Source: Anaerolineae bacterium
GTDB taxonomy: Bacteria > Chloroflexota > Anaerolineae > Aggregatilineales > Aggregatilineaceae
Length of the DNA stretch: 64,000 nt
NCBI GenBank assembly: GCA_023382715.1
Contig: JAHDWP010000004.1
Location: 85,482 to 149,481, forward strand
Reading direction: 5' to 3'
In this document: piece by piece, positions 42,491 to 55,589 of the stretch
Layout of the letters: each line of letters begins with the position of its first letter
How positions within the stretch are numbered: the first letter of the stretch is position 1
Notes under the pieces: generated by a model
Database searches by the model: none
Told to the model about the DNA's origin: nothing
Seen by the model: only the letters and a program-made list of their open reading frames with translations
Program-made: the position numbers and the translations under genes

Positions 42491-43471
42491 TTACGGGATG
42501 TCGGCGGGCGGGATCACGTCCCACACGGGCCGGGCGATGACCACCAGGCGGTGCGTGTTGGCGTAAGACGGCCAGCACGTCACCAGCGTAACACGTTCGT
42601 CCACTGTCGGCAATATCCATCGCGCGTTCTCGGCGCGCACATCGAGCGGCTGCCCTTCTTCGGCCAGGGTCATGGTCTGCACGACTACGTAATGGTAACG
42701 CCGGTTCGCGGAGTCGAGCGCGATCCAGTCGCCTGGCTTGAGCGTCGAGAGGTGGTGGAAGACCTCGCCGTAGACGTTGTGGTGCCCGTTGAGGACGGTG
42801 TTGCCGGGCGCGCCCAGCGGCGCGGAAGTCTGGTGCCAGCCGGCGGCGCGCGCAGGGGGCACGTCCCACTGGCTGAACAGCTCGCCGTCCAGCGTGATCG
42901 CGTGCTGGCCAACTGGCAGCACCGGCGCGTCCAGGCCCAGGGCGGGAATATGGATGCGCGTCGGCGGCTCGCCGGGGATGGGCGTAGGGGATGCGGTCGG
43001 GGGGATCGGCGTCGCTGTGAGGGTCGGCGCTGCTTCCGTCGCGGCGGGCGCAACCGTTGGCGCGGGCGTTGCCGTTGCTGAGGGGGCCAGAGCCTGTGTC
43101 GCTGTGGGCATAGCGGTCGGCGACGGCTCAGCCGGCGATGGCGTGGGCGTGTCGGCGAGAGTACGGCTGGGCGGAGCGGTGCGCGTCGGGGGAGCGGTCG
43201 CTGTCGGCGTGGGCGGCTCGCTGACCGGCAGGATGACCACCTGGGCGGGCACGGGGGGCAATGGTGGCGCGGGCAGGGCCGTGCCGAGCAGCCCCGGCGT
43301 CGGCGTGGGTTCGGGCGTGCCGAACAGGTGGGGCGGCACAATCACCGCCTCATCAGGGGCCAGAATTCGCCAGCCGAGCAGCGCGAGTCCGCCCACCACA
43401 CAGGCAACGCCGAGCGCGCCGAGGGCTATGCCAAGCGCGAGCGTTCCCCTGGACGGTGGGCGACGAGACAT
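42491..43471 (-). CDS. Sortase with a Pro/Thr-rich stalk
   Basis: This 326-residue protein has an N-terminal membrane helix (about 11-36), a low-complexity Thr/Pro/Ala linker from about residue 50 to 165, and a C-terminal sortase domain. The catalytic triad is seen as NGHHNVYGEVFHH (His), LVTCWPSYANTHR (Cys and Arg). The pattern TLVTCWP...RLVV is that of class F/D-like sortases of Actinobacteria and Chloroflexota. It cuts a sorting signal and joins the protein to an acceptor. No LPxTG-type tail was found in any protein in this window, so the substrate is elsewhere. The gene is 7 bases after the HAD gene. Confidence 0.87.
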   Translation of the reverse strand: MSRRPPSRGTLALGIALGALGVACVVGGLALLGWRILAPDEAVIVPPHLFGTPEPTPTPGLLGTALPAPPLPPVPAQVVILPVSEPPTPTATAPPTRTAPPSRTLADTPTPSPAEPSPTAMPTATQALAPSATATPAPTVAPAATEAAPTLTATPIPPTASPTPIPGEPPTRIHIPALGLDAPVLPVGQHAITLDGELFSQWDVPPARAAGWHQTSAPLGAPGNTVLNGHHNVYGEVFHHLSTLKPGDWIALDSANRRYHYVVVQTMTLAEEGQPLDVRAENARWILPTVDERVTLVTCWPSYANTHRLVVIARPVWDVIPPADIP

Positions 43472-43478
43472 GGCGCGC

Positions 43479-44189
43479 TCAGGTGTCGCGCTGGCCGTTC
43501 AGGATGGCGCGCAGCACGGCCCCCGTGTCTTCGAGCGTGGCGAACAGGCTGTCCGGCTGGTGGGCGGCCAGCTCGTCGGCGCTGAATGGCCCGGTGGCGA
43601 CGGCGAGGGTGCGCGCGCCGATGCTGTGCGCGCAGGTGATGTCGCCCGGCGTGTCGCCGATGATCACCACGCGGCTGGGCGCGAAGTCCGCCCCATTGAA
43701 GGCGTTGGCTCGTGCCAGGGCCAGCGGCGGCAGCATGGCCCGATTCCAGCCCTCCGAGCCGAACGCGCCGATCGGGAAGTCGGCAGGGTCGAAGCCCGCC
43801 GCGCGCAGCTTGATCGGCGCCAGCCCGGCCATGTTGCCGGTGACCAGGCCCAGCAGCACGGCGGAGTCGGCGCGCAGCGCGGCAACCAGTCCCAGAGCAC
43901 CGACGCACGGCCTGACCGGGCATCCGCCGATGATCTGAGTCAGATGGCGGGCGACGACCTGGTTGTATTCGGCCAGGCGCTTCTCGATCTCCCCGGCGGC
44001 GATGCCCGCCGGAGCCAGCGCTTCCAGCAGAATCTGCCAGTCGGTCTTGCCGGCGAAGCTCACGTCGTCGAGGGTGCCGACGGTGCCGAACACGTCCTGC
44101 ACCGCCAGGCGCGTCGCCGCGCGCCCGCAGCCGCCAGAGTGGAGCAGGGTGCCATCAATGTCGAATAGGACGAGCGATGTCTTGGGCAT
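43479..44189 (-). CDS. HAD-family phosphatase
   Basis: This 236-residue HAD hydrolase has DIDGTLLHSG (motif I, catalytic DxD), VTGNMAGLAPIKLRAAG (motif II threonine), a lysine-containing motif III, and VIIGDTPGDITCAHSIGAR (motif IV, GDxxxD). It fits the phosphoglycolate-phosphatase-like group (subfamily IA). The true substrate cannot be assigned. It is the first gene of a two-gene unit with the sortase. Confidence 0.85.
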   Translation of the reverse strand: MPKTSLVLFDIDGTLLHSGGCGRAATRLAVQDVFGTVGTLDDVSFAGKTDWQILLEALAPAGIAAGEIEKRLAEYNQVVARHLTQIIGGCPVRPCVGALGLVAALRADSAVLLGLVTGNMAGLAPIKLRAAGFDPADFPIGAFGSEGWNRAMLPPLALARANAFNGADFAPSRVVIIGDTPGDITCAHSIGARTLAVATGPFSADELAAHQPDSLFATLEDTGAVLRAILNGQRDT

Positions 44190-44229
44190 GATCGGAGGTC
44201 ACGGGCGCAACGTGCACAGGTCTGCCCAG

Positions 44230-44235
44230 ATTATA
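44230..44235 (-). promoter_or_regulatory. -10 box of the HAD/sortase unit
   Basis: The minus strand has TATAAT (44235 to 44230) in GGTATAATCTGGG, giving a leader of about 34 bases to the ATG at 44189. No -35 box. The gap 44190-44512 otherwise shows a TCTAGA palindrome at 44331 and the leader of nifJ; no clear nifJ promoter was seen. Confidence 0.45.
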
Positions 44236-44512
44236 CCGTCTGCGACGGCCCTGGGGCGGCGGGCCTGGGTAAAAGTGACACTCATCATCCATATCCTGAC
44301 ATTCCACACTACTGAGGCTCCAGCAAAGGGTCTAGACTCGTGACGAAGCGACTAGAAAACGTTGAAATCGGGTGAAGCTGTGCCCGCGATCTGCCAATTG
44401 TCTCTCACCATGTTTCCAATCATTGCTCTATAGGGCTTGTCCGCCGATCGCTGCCTGCCAGACCTCTCGTCTGGCGCGCGCTCATCTGGCGAGAGGACAC
44501 AGGAGGAAATTG

Positions 44513-48097
<3,585 letters not shown>

Positions 48098-48143
48098 TCT
48101 CGGAATGGGCTTGGCGGCCAGCGAAGCCGGCGAGACCCTCAGA

Positions 48144-48155
48144 GACTTCCGAAGT
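48144..48155. repeat. ACTTCCGAAGT-family core (family B)
   Basis: GACTTCCGAAGT after nifJ, without a full second arm. It lies just before the terminator. Confidence 0.4.
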
Positions 48156-48174
48156 TGACCTGACCTCCCAGGTT

Positions 48175-48208
48175 AAACGCCCCAGGGTTGCGGCCCTGGG
48201 GCGTTTTA
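48175..48208 (+). terminator. Rho-independent terminator of nifJ
   Basis: Arms AACGCCCCAGGG and CCCTGGGGCG flank a TTGCGG-type loop, followed by TTTTATG. A 10-12 base GC-rich stem with a T-run makes this the clearest terminator in the window. It separates convergent nifJ and alpha-2-macroglobulin and may serve both. Confidence 0.88.
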
Positions 48209-48227
48209 TGTTGCGGGGCGGAGAGGC

Positions 48228-51200
48228 TTACTCAGCCGCCGCCGTCACCGTGAAGAGCGTCCCCGCGCCGCGCCCGAAAACCTCCGGGAAGTAGAAGGCG
48301 TAGGCGTGGCTGGGCATCGTCTGGAACTCGCCGGGCACGCTGGCCCGCACCTGGTAGGTGTAGACGTAAGTGCCGCTTGGCAGAAAGTCCGCGTACAGGT
48401 TGAGCTGCTCATCGCGTAGCTCCGAGCGGTCGAACAGCCACCAGCCCCAGTACCAGCGCGGCTCGTAGAGCGGCTGGATGGTGGGCGGCTGGTCAAGCTG
48501 GCTGGTCGTCAGCAGCGACGTATCCACCGGCTCGGTGCCCGCCGGGATGGGGTCTTCCAGCACGAAGTAGTAGATCTCCTGGGGCAGGGTGATCGTCACC
48601 CGCACGGTGATCACATCACCCACCTGGGCGGACGTGACCGGCGTGCTGGGGTCGTCGGCGCGGAAGTATTCGCGCGAGACAGTGACGCCCCGGCTGATCG
48701 GCCTGGCCTCCGACGCCCACAGCCGGGTCTTGAGGTGCGCCGTGTAGTACAGCACGCCCTCGCCCGCCGAGCGGGCGATCGTCACGCGGTTGATCTCGTC
48801 GCGCAGCAGGTCGCGCACCGCCACGTGCAGCACCTGGCCTTCGCGCACCGTCTCCGGCGTAACGGTCCCCGCGCCCAGGCCCGCGCCGTTGATGGCGACG
48901 CTGTAGGTGTAGTCGCCGCGCAATTCGCCGCTGGCGACCATCCAGTCGGTGAGGGCCATCACCGCCCAGGCCGTCTCCTGCGTCGTCATCCAGTGATCGC
49001 CCTGGCGGGCGACCATCAGCCAGCGCACCACGTTGGGCAGCAGGTCGTGATCGGGCTGGACGCGCGCCAGCGCCGCCAGCGCGATGGCCGTCGTGCGCGT
49101 GTCGCTGCTCCAGTTCCACCAGTCGCGCCCGGCTTCTTCCCAGTGCGCGCCGGTCGCCGAGAGGATGGCCGCGCTCTGCAGGTCGCTCACCAGCGCGGGG
49201 ATGGCGTCGGCGGCGGGGTCATACTCCTGGTAGGCCATCAACAGGAACGCCAGCGCCCAGGTATCCATCTCCAGCCGGTGATCGCGCAGCGTGTCCAGGT
49301 CGGCGGCCTGCGCCTGCCCCGCGCGCGCGAAGACGTAGGCGTAGAACGCCTGGCGATTGAGCCGCCACACGGGGGTGTCTATCGTGGGCCGGATCAGGTC
49401 GAGGCGGACGAAGTTGAGCGCCCGGTCGAGCATCTGCGCGTCCACGTTGAAACCGGCGTCGCGCGCCTCGGCCAGCCCCAGCGCCGCGTAAGCGGTGATG
49501 TACGGGTTGCTCTCCATCTGGGCGAACCAGCCCCAGCCGCCGTCGGGGTTCTGCTCGCGGGCCAGGCGGGCCAGCGCCTCGTCCAGCACGGCGCGCAGGT
49601 TCGCTGCCAGGATCGGATCGTCCAGGCCGAGGTCTTTCAGCGCGCGATAGGTCATCACGTTGGGCAGGAAGCGGCTGATCGTCTGCTCGATGCACTGGTG
49701 CGGGAAGTTCTTCAGGTAGTCCAGCGCGTCCACGGTCGTCACCGCCAGCGACGGGTCGAGGTGAAGGGTCAGCTCGCCCTGATCGGTGTCCAGGCTGGGC
49801 GGCAGGCTGATCGCCTCGGTGCGCGCGCGCTCCTCGCGCAGCATCCCGCCTGTGCCGACCGTGTCCGGCGCGGTATAGCGGTAGACGGGGATGGTGCCAT
49901 CCGGCCCGGTAGCCAGCATAGGCTTGGCCGCGTCCTGGTAGCCGCGCTCGCCGATGGCGATGAAGGTCAGGTCTGCGTACTTCACGTCCTCGACCGTCAC
50001 CCACCATTCGACGCGCGCCCGCGCCCCGGCCTCCACGCTGATCGTTTGCACCGCGTCGCTCTCGAAGATCACGCCGCTGGCCTGCAGCGTCGCCTGGACG
50101 GTCTGGGCGGCGTCGGTGTTGTTGTTGATCACCGCGGCCAGCGCCACGCGGTCGCCGACGACGAAGAAGCGCGGCGTCACCGGACGCACCAGCAGCGGCA
50201 GCGTGCTCATCACGTCGGTGATCGCTTCACCGACGCGCGTGTCCACCGTCAGGCCGCGCGCGTCCACGCGCCAGGTGGTCAAGTTGTCGGGCAGGGTGAG
50301 CGTCAGGCTCGCCCGACCTGCCGCGTCGGTGACGACGCGCGGCGCCCACAGCGGCGTCTGCTGGAAGTCCTGGCGGACGGTCACCGGTTCGGGCGCGGCG
50401 CCCTCGGCCTCTGCGGCACCGAGCGCTGCGCCATCTGCCATTTCCGCCGTAGCGGTGGGCATGGCGGCCATCGGAGCCGTGACCGCCTCGCGCATGGCCT
50501 GGTCTTCCATCAGCTCGTCGGTCAGCACGTCGAGCAGGGCGCGCAGCGCGACCTGCGTATCCACGTAGTTGCCCTGGTAGCCGTAGAACTGCTCTTCCAG
50601 CGTGGGGCTGTTGGGCGGCATCAGCGAGAGGATGGCCAGGTCGGTGACGGTCACGCCCACCTCGGCGCTGATCGGCTCGCCGCGCGCATCCGTCGCCTTG
50701 ATGTCCAGCGTCACGGTGTCGCCCGGCTGCGCCCGCGTCGCCGACGGCGTGATGGTCACTTCCAGGCGGCGGCTGACCGGCTCCACGCTGAGGGCAATGC
50801 TGCCCATGCGGTAGGATGGGTTGAGCGTCTCGGCATCGGTGCCCTTCATCAGCACCACCGAAACGTGGATCGTCGGCAGGTGCTCCTCAGTGATCGGCAG
50901 CGTGTAGACGAAGGTAGACCCCTCGATCCTAATCACTTCATAGGCCTGGATGCCCGCCCGCTCAACCGCGACCAGGGCGTAGGACGTGCCCGTGAACGGC
51001 GTCGGGATCAGGATTTCGGCGGTGTCGCCGGGCTGGTAGCTTTCCTTGTCGGCGATCAGGTCAATCGAGTCGCTGGGGCGGCCCCACCATACGGGCCGAG
51101 TGCCCGTCACCCAGACTTGCAGCGTGGCGCTGTTGAGCCGCTCGTAGTCGTCGCGGACCAGCGCCTGCACGCGGTAGATGCCGGCCCCCGCCGGCGTGAA

Positions 51201-54107
51201 CGTGTAGCGCGCCGTGCCATCGTCCGCCGCGATCACCTGCCCGCTCTCGACCTCGATCTCCTGGCGCTGCCAGGTGTACTGCCCGAACTGGCCCTCGACC
51301 GGCACGCGCTCCCAGCGAATCTCCACCACTTTTACGTCTATCTTCTGGGCGGGGATAGGCTGGCTGTCCGGCGTGACGGCGATCAGGCCGACGTTTAGCG
51401 GCTGGCCCTCGCGCCCGAAGTAACGGTCGGTGCGCAGCCCCACATAGACAGCGGCGGGGTGGGCCAGCACGGATGTCCGCCCGCTAATCACCTGGCCGCT
51501 CTCGTCCCACACCTGGCTCTCGATGCTGATCGTCATCGGACGGCGCGAGGGGGCGCGCGTGTCCGGCAGAGAGACGATCACCTGGCCGTTGGTGTCGGTG
51601 ATCGCGCTGCCGCTCCCCAGGGTCACCCAGTCGAAATAGTCCTGCGTCCCGTCGCTGAACGAGTAGCGCCCTGGGCCGCTGTAGCTGAACCAGGCCGTCT
51701 GGCCGACTGCGTTCCACGACATCTGCGCGTCGCTCACCGGCCCGCCGAAGTAGTACGAGGCGGCGACCGCCGCCTTGAGCGAGTCGCCCTGGACGATCTG
51801 GTCGTAGTCCGGCGTCACCGCCACCTTGTATTCCGGCACGCGGAACTCGGCGATGGTGAACGACACCTGGGCAGCGTAGCGACCGTTCACCTGGACGTTG
51901 ATGTTCGCCTGGCCAAGCTGCACGTCATTGGGCAGGGCGATCTCGCCGTTGAACGTGCCGAACTCTGTCAGCGGCAGGTCGCCCTCAAAGAGCATCTGCC
52001 CGCCCCAGTTCACGTCAATGGAGACGTACACGCTCCTGGCGGACGGCACGCTGTAGGTCATGTCCTGGCGGTCGCGCACCGCGCCCCGGAAGTACACCGT
52101 CTCGCCAGGGCGGTAGATCGGGCGATCGGTGTAGAGGTGCCCGGCGGTTTCGGGCAGCTCGCTCTCGCCCCACGACATCCACACGCCGTACGTATCCACG
52201 CCCTCGGCGACGGCGTAGACGAACGTGTCGCGGCTGGGATACAGGTCTACAGGCAGGCGCACGACGCCATCAGCACCGGTTTCGCCGCCGCCGACCTGCC
52301 TGCCCTCCCCGTCATAGAGGCGCACGGCGATGCCGGCAACCGGCTCGGCGCTCTGGATGTCGGTCACCCAGATCAGCATCTCGTCCGGGCCTCGTTTGAC
52401 CGTCAGGTTGGCGGTGACCACGCCCAGGGCCATCATCTCTGGGTCGCGGCTGCGCGGGCCTTGCGCGCGCAGCAGGTAGACGCCGGGGGCCAGCTTGCCC
52501 CCTTGCTCGGAGGCGAGCAGCACCTCATCTACGCCGTAGAGCGTTGGCCCGGCGTCGAGTGTCTGCGTCCACTCGCGCAGCAGCTTGCTGCGGCGAGCCA
52601 GGCGATCTATGTCGTCGTAATAGGCGCGCATGGCCGTGCCGATCTGCGACGTGTCAATGGCGTGCAGCCAGAAGCGCACGGTCGGCCTGGCGGCGACGCG
52701 CATGGCGATGCGCGTGTCGTCGCGGTAGGCGCTGGTGAGCATGAAGCGCTCGTAGGTGGGCAGCGAGGCCCAGGGGTCAATGACGCCGGTGACGAAGCTG
52801 AACGTGTAGTCCGTCTCGATGGTGTTGCCGTACACGTCCTGCGCGCCGCGCCTGAAGCGGATGGTGTAGGTCGTCTCCTGCTGCGTGGTGAAGTCCAGAT
52901 AGAGCGACTGATTACCGCCGACGACCGGCTTCCAGATCACCCCCTCCGGGCTGACGATCTCCACCTTGTCGGCGAAGGTTTCGGTGTTCATTGGCGATTT
53001 GAAGACGATGCTCACCCCGCCGCCGGGATAGACATCGCGCGCACCGTTGGTCGGGTCGGTGTAGGCGATGCCCGGCGCAGGCACGGTGCTGAAGGCGTAG
53101 GACAGCCCTTCCTTCAGCGTAGCCTCACCGCTGATGCCCCGCGCGGTCGGCGCGAGGGTGATCAGGTAGCTGGCTTCCAGGCGCAGCAGCGCGTCCGGCT
53201 GGAAGGTCAGGCGGCGGCTGTCGTCCGACCAGGTGAACTTGCCCGCCACGCGCTCGCCGCCGAAGAGCAGGGCGAACGCCGCCTCCGTGCTGGCGCGATC
53301 CATCGGCTGGCTGAACTCGATGCTCACCGGCGCTTCCAGCAGGATGTTGCTCTGGTTGGAGCGCGGCGAGACGTTGAGGACCTGGGGGGCCAGCGTCCTG
53401 AACTGCCAGGTGTAGGCCTCGTCGAGCGTCGCGCCGAGCACATCGGTCAGGCCCGCCGCGACGCGGGCCGTGTAAGTGGTGCCGCCGGTCAGCGGCTTGG
53501 CCGGGGTGAACTGGTAGATGGACGTGTTGATCCATTCGCCCTGTCCTTCAACCGCTGGCTCGAATTGCAGCGGATCGGGCAGCCCTTCCAGCTCGCCGGT
53601 GGAGACCAGCGGCACGACCGGGCGGTTGAAGGAGACGGTGATCGTCGCGTCGGCGGCCACACCTTCTGCGCCGCCTGCCGGGATCACCGCGGCCACTTCC
53701 AGCCGCCCGATAGTCTGCACGAAGGACTCATGCGGCTCGGCGAGCGCCACCCCGTCCGCCGACTGCGCGCCCGTCCCCAGGGTGACGGCGTAGCGTGTCG
53801 CGCGCTGCCAGCCGCCGGCGGGGATGGCGCGCAGCGTGCGCGCGTCCGTCCAGGTGAACTCCAGCGATGCGGCGGGTTCCATCTGCCACGCCGCCTCAAC
53901 GCTGGCCGCGTCCATCGCCTGGTCAAAGACCAGTGTTACCGGCTGGTCGGCCAGCACTTCTTCGCCCGGATAGGGCTGTACCGCGATCACCTGCGGCGGC
54001 AGCAACTCTGCGCCCTCCTGGGCCAGCGATTGAGTCGTCACGGCGAGCAGCGTTGCAGCCAGGGCCGCAACGCCGATTCGCGTTCCCCATGCAAGTATCT
54101 CGTTCAC
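48228..54107 (-). CDS. Secreted bacterial alpha-2-macroglobulin
   Basis: This giant protease-trapping protein has about 1960 residues. A signal peptide (GTRIGVAALAATLLAVTTQS) is followed by four Ig-like Big_5 repeats (to about residue 440), for example PVTLVFDQAMDAASVEAAW and PVSIEFSQPMDRASTEAAF. MG domains follow, with TDRPIYRPGETVYFRG. An Ala/Glu/Met-rich stretch near 1220-1260 may be the bait region. The thioester motif CIEQ lies near residue 1472, before the helical TED (GGWGWFAQMESNPYITAY) and a receptor-like C-terminus. No lipobox or membrane anchor is seen, so it should be released. The GTG at 54107 follows GAGGGAG; an ATG at 54134 is possible. No pbpC partner lies nearby. Confidence 0.92.
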   Translation of the reverse strand: MNEILAWGTRIGVAALAATLLAVTTQSLAQEGAELLPPQVIAVQPYPGEEVLADQPVTLVFDQAMDAASVEAAWQMEPAASLEFTWTDARTLRAIPAGGWQRATRYAVTLGTGAQSADGVALAEPHESFVQTIGRLEVAAVIPAGGAEGVAADATITVSFNRPVVPLVSTGELEGLPDPLQFEPAVEGQGEWINTSIYQFTPAKPLTGGTTYTARVAAGLTDVLGATLDEAYTWQFRTLAPQVLNVSPRSNQSNILLEAPVSIEFSQPMDRASTEAAFALLFGGERVAGKFTWSDDSRRLTFQPDALLRLEASYLITLAPTARGISGEATLKEGLSYAFSTVPAPGIAYTDPTNGARDVYPGGGVSIVFKSPMNTETFADKVEIVSPEGVIWKPVVGGNQSLYLDFTTQQETTYTIRFRRGAQDVYGNTIETDYTFSFVTGVIDPWASLPTYERFMLTSAYRDDTRIAMRVAARPTVRFWLHAIDTSQIGTAMRAYYDDIDRLARRSKLLREWTQTLDAGPTLYGVDEVLLASEQGGKLAPGVYLLRAQGPRSRDPEMMALGVVTANLTVKRGPDEMLIWVTDIQSAEPVAGIAVRLYDGEGRQVGGGETGADGVVRLPVDLYPSRDTFVYAVAEGVDTYGVWMSWGESELPETAGHLYTDRPIYRPGETVYFRGAVRDRQDMTYSVPSARSVYVSIDVNWGGQMLFEGDLPLTEFGTFNGEIALPNDVQLGQANINVQVNGRYAAQVSFTIAEFRVPEYKVAVTPDYDQIVQGDSLKAAVAASYYFGGPVSDAQMSWNAVGQTAWFSYSGPGRYSFSDGTQDYFDWVTLGSGSAITDTNGQVIVSLPDTRAPSRRPMTISIESQVWDESGQVISGRTSVLAHPAAVYVGLRTDRYFGREGQPLNVGLIAVTPDSQPIPAQKIDVKVVEIRWERVPVEGQFGQYTWQRQEIEVESGQVIAADDGTARYTFTPAGAGIYRVQALVRDDYERLNSATLQVWVTGTRPVWWGRPSDSIDLIADKESYQPGDTAEILIPTPFTGTSYALVAVERAGIQAYEVIRIEGSTFVYTLPITEEHLPTIHVSVVLMKGTDAETLNPSYRMGSIALSVEPVSRRLEVTITPSATRAQPGDTVTLDIKATDARGEPISAEVGVTVTDLAILSLMPPNSPTLEEQFYGYQGNYVDTQVALRALLDVLTDELMEDQAMREAVTAPMAAMPTATAEMADGAALGAAEAEGAAPEPVTVRQDFQQTPLWAPRVVTDAAGRASLTLTLPDNLTTWRVDARGLTVDTRVGEAITDVMSTLPLLVRPVTPRFFVVGDRVALAAVINNNTDAAQTVQATLQASGVIFESDAVQTISVEAGARARVEWWVTVEDVKYADLTFIAIGERGYQDAAKPMLATGPDGTIPVYRYTAPDTVGTGGMLREERARTEAISLPPSLDTDQGELTLHLDPSLAVTTVDALDYLKNFPHQCIEQTISRFLPNVMTYRALKDLGLDDPILAANLRAVLDEALARLAREQNPDGGWGWFAQMESNPYITAYAALGLAEARDAGFNVDAQMLDRALNFVRLDLIRPTIDTPVWRLNRQAFYAYVFARAGQAQAADLDTLRDHRLEMDTWALAFLLMAYQEYDPAADAIPALVSDLQSAAILSATGAHWEEAGRDWWNWSSDTRTTAIALAALARVQPDHDLLPNVVRWLMVARQGDHWMTTQETAWAVMALTDWMVASGELRGDYTYSVAINGAGLGAGTVTPETVREGQVLHVAVRDLLRDEINRVTIARSAGEGVLYYTAHLKTRLWASEARPISRGVTVSREYFRADDPSTPVTSAQVGDVITVRVTITLPQEIYYFVLEDPIPAGTEPVDTSLLTTSQLDQPPTIQPLYEPRWYWGWWLFDRSELRDEQLNLYADFLPSGTYVYTYQVRASVPGEFQTMPSHAYAFYFPEVFGRGAGTLFTVTAAAE

Positions 54108-54201
54108 GGTCAACACTCCCTCACTCAAGACCATACGCTCTTAGGACGCTCAACAGCCGCGCAAGGTTCCGCTGGACGAAACGTGTCGCTTTCTACCCGC
54201 C

Positions 54202-54207
54202 ATTATA
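54202..54207 (-). promoter_or_regulatory. -10 box of the alpha-2-macroglobulin gene
   Basis: Minus-strand TATAAT (54207 to 54202) in CCTTATAATGGCGGG, leader about 60-90 bases. No good -35. A TATAGT at 54355-54360 on the plus strand could serve the divergent DHOD-like gene; its spacing to TTGTCA (54325) is too long to be convincing. Confidence 0.45.
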
Positions 54208-54398
54208 AGGGGATTCGCTGCGGAAGATAGAGGGCTGACAGCGCCGAAGCTCCGTCCCGCCGCGCCCTGGAGCGGGGCGGTCGCCGCCCAAGTGGTGCCT
54301 ATCGTCACGCACAGACTCTAGTATTTGTCACTGCTGAGCGCCCGGCGAACCGGGTATAGTAGCTGCATAAGCGGTAATGAGATTGCCAAGGAGTAAAG

Positions 54399-55388
54399 AT
54401 GGCCGACCTAACGACTACCTATATGGGCATTGCCCTGAAGAATCCCCTCATTGTAGCTGCCAGCTCGATTTCGAATTATGTGGATAAAGTCAAGAGGGCG
54501 GAAGAAGTCGGGGCCGGCGCCCTGATCATTCGCTCGCTGTTTGAGGAGCAGATCCTGCACGACGAGATGACCATGGCCGACTTCATGGAGCGCGCCGCCT
54601 ACATCTCGCCGGAGATTCAGTCGGCATTCTACCCGCCCATCGAGTCGGGCGGCCCGCGCGAGCACCTGATGTGGGTCGAGAAAGCGCGCCGCGCCGTCAA
54701 GATGCCCATCTTCGCCAGCCTGAACGCCGCTTCGCCCGGCTCGTGGACCAGCTATGCCAGGCAGCTTGAGGAAACTGGCGTGGCCGGCCTGGAGATCAAC
54801 TATTACGTCGTGGCGACCGATCCCAACGTGTCCGGGAGCGAGCTTGAGCAGCGCCTGTTCGACATCGTGGAGAGTGTCGCCCAGATCGTCTCGATTCCGG
54901 TCGCCGTCAAGCTCAGCCCTTACTACACCTCGACGCCCAATATTGTGCGCGAGCTGGAAAAGCGCGGCGCGAAGGCGGTTGTGCTGTTCAACCGGTTCCT
55001 CCAGCCGGACATTGACGTGGACAGCGAAGCGCTGGCCAACGACATGGTGCTCAGCGCGCCGCGCGAGATGAAAGTCCCGTTGCGCTGGGTGGCGCTGCTC
55101 TACGGGCGCACGCAGATGGACCTGGCGCTGAACACGGGCGTGCACAGCGGGCGCGATGTCATCAAGGCGATCCTGGCGGGCGCTTCGGCGGTGCAGGTGG
55201 CTTCCTGCCTGCTGGAAAACGGTCTGCCCTACCTCTCGACCATGCTGCTGGAGATGCAAGGCTGGATGGAGACGAAGGATTACCGGTCGCTGGACGAGTT
55301 CCGGGGCAAGCTGAGCCAGCAGAACATCCCCGATCCGTTCGGCTTCGAGCGCGCCCAGTATATGAAGCTGCTGATGTCGCAGCAGTAG
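54399..55388 (+). CDS. Dihydroorotate-dehydrogenase-like protein
   Basis: This 329-residue FMN TIM-barrel protein of the PyrD-like group begins LTTTYMGIALKNPLIVAASS. VKLSPYYTSTPNIVRELE and RWVALLYGRTQMDLALNTGV form the barrel core, followed by AGASAVQVASCLLENG, the phosphate/FMN motif. The conserved Ser/Cys and Lys of true PyrD are not clearly all present, and there is no pyr context. From memory, genes of this type often sit beside nifJ in bacteria, suggesting a link with ferredoxin-dependent reduction. Here the alpha-2-macroglobulin gene separates them. It ends at a terminator at 55409. Confidence 0.83.
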   Translation: MADLTTTYMGIALKNPLIVAASSISNYVDKVKRAEEVGAGALIIRSLFEEQILHDEMTMADFMERAAYISPEIQSAFYPPIESGGPREHLMWVEKARRAVKMPIFASLNAASPGSWTSYARQLEETGVAGLEINYYVVATDPNVSGSELEQRLFDIVESVAQIVSIPVAVKLSPYYTSTPNIVRELEKRGAKAVVLFNRFLQPDIDVDSEALANDMVLSAPREMKVPLRWVALLYGRTQMDLALNTGVHSGRDVIKAILAGASAVQVASCLLENGLPYLSTMLLEMQGWMETKDYRSLDEFRGKLSQQNIPDPFGFERAQYMKLLMSQQ

Positions 55389-55408
55389 CCTTTCCCTGTT
55401 CAGACAGC

Positions 55409-55440
55409 ACACGGGGCCTTGCGGGGCCTCGTGTCTTTTT
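55409..55440 (+). terminator. Rho-independent terminator of the DHOD-like gene
   Basis: Arms ACACGGGGCC (55409-55418) and GGCCTCGTGT (55425-55434) pair over 10 bases with one G-U wobble and a 6-base loop, followed by CTTTTT. It lies 21 bases after the stop. Confidence 0.85.
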
Positions 55441-55589
55441 GGGGGAAGGGCGCTATGAGCAGCGTCGGCTCTCAGCGATCAGTCGCCGATGATCAATTGT
55501 CAGTCAGGGGTAGGTTGGGCAATCTGGCCGCAGGCTGGCTCTCCCACTTCCACACCGATCACTGACAACTGAATCACGCTGTCCGCTCG

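Noticed and set aside
44372..44512. Longer N-terminus for nifJ.
   Set aside because: No similarity and no ribosome site; AGGAGGAAATTG directly precedes the ATG at 44513.
52140..52190. LPETA in the alpha-2-macroglobulin as a sortase signal.
   Set aside because: It lies in the middle of the protein and is not followed by a hydrophobic helix and a charged tail.
48735..54230. Two very long open frames (about 890 and 920 codons) opposite the alpha-2-macroglobulin gene.
   Set aside because: They are mirror frames of a GC-rich gene, full of Arg, His, Gly and Val, without signal, motif or ribosome site. The minus-strand frame has clear domains.
54325..54360. TTGTCA ... TATAGT as a promoter of the DHOD-like gene.
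   Set aside because: The spacer is 24 bases, too long for a normal promoter. TATAGT alone may still act.
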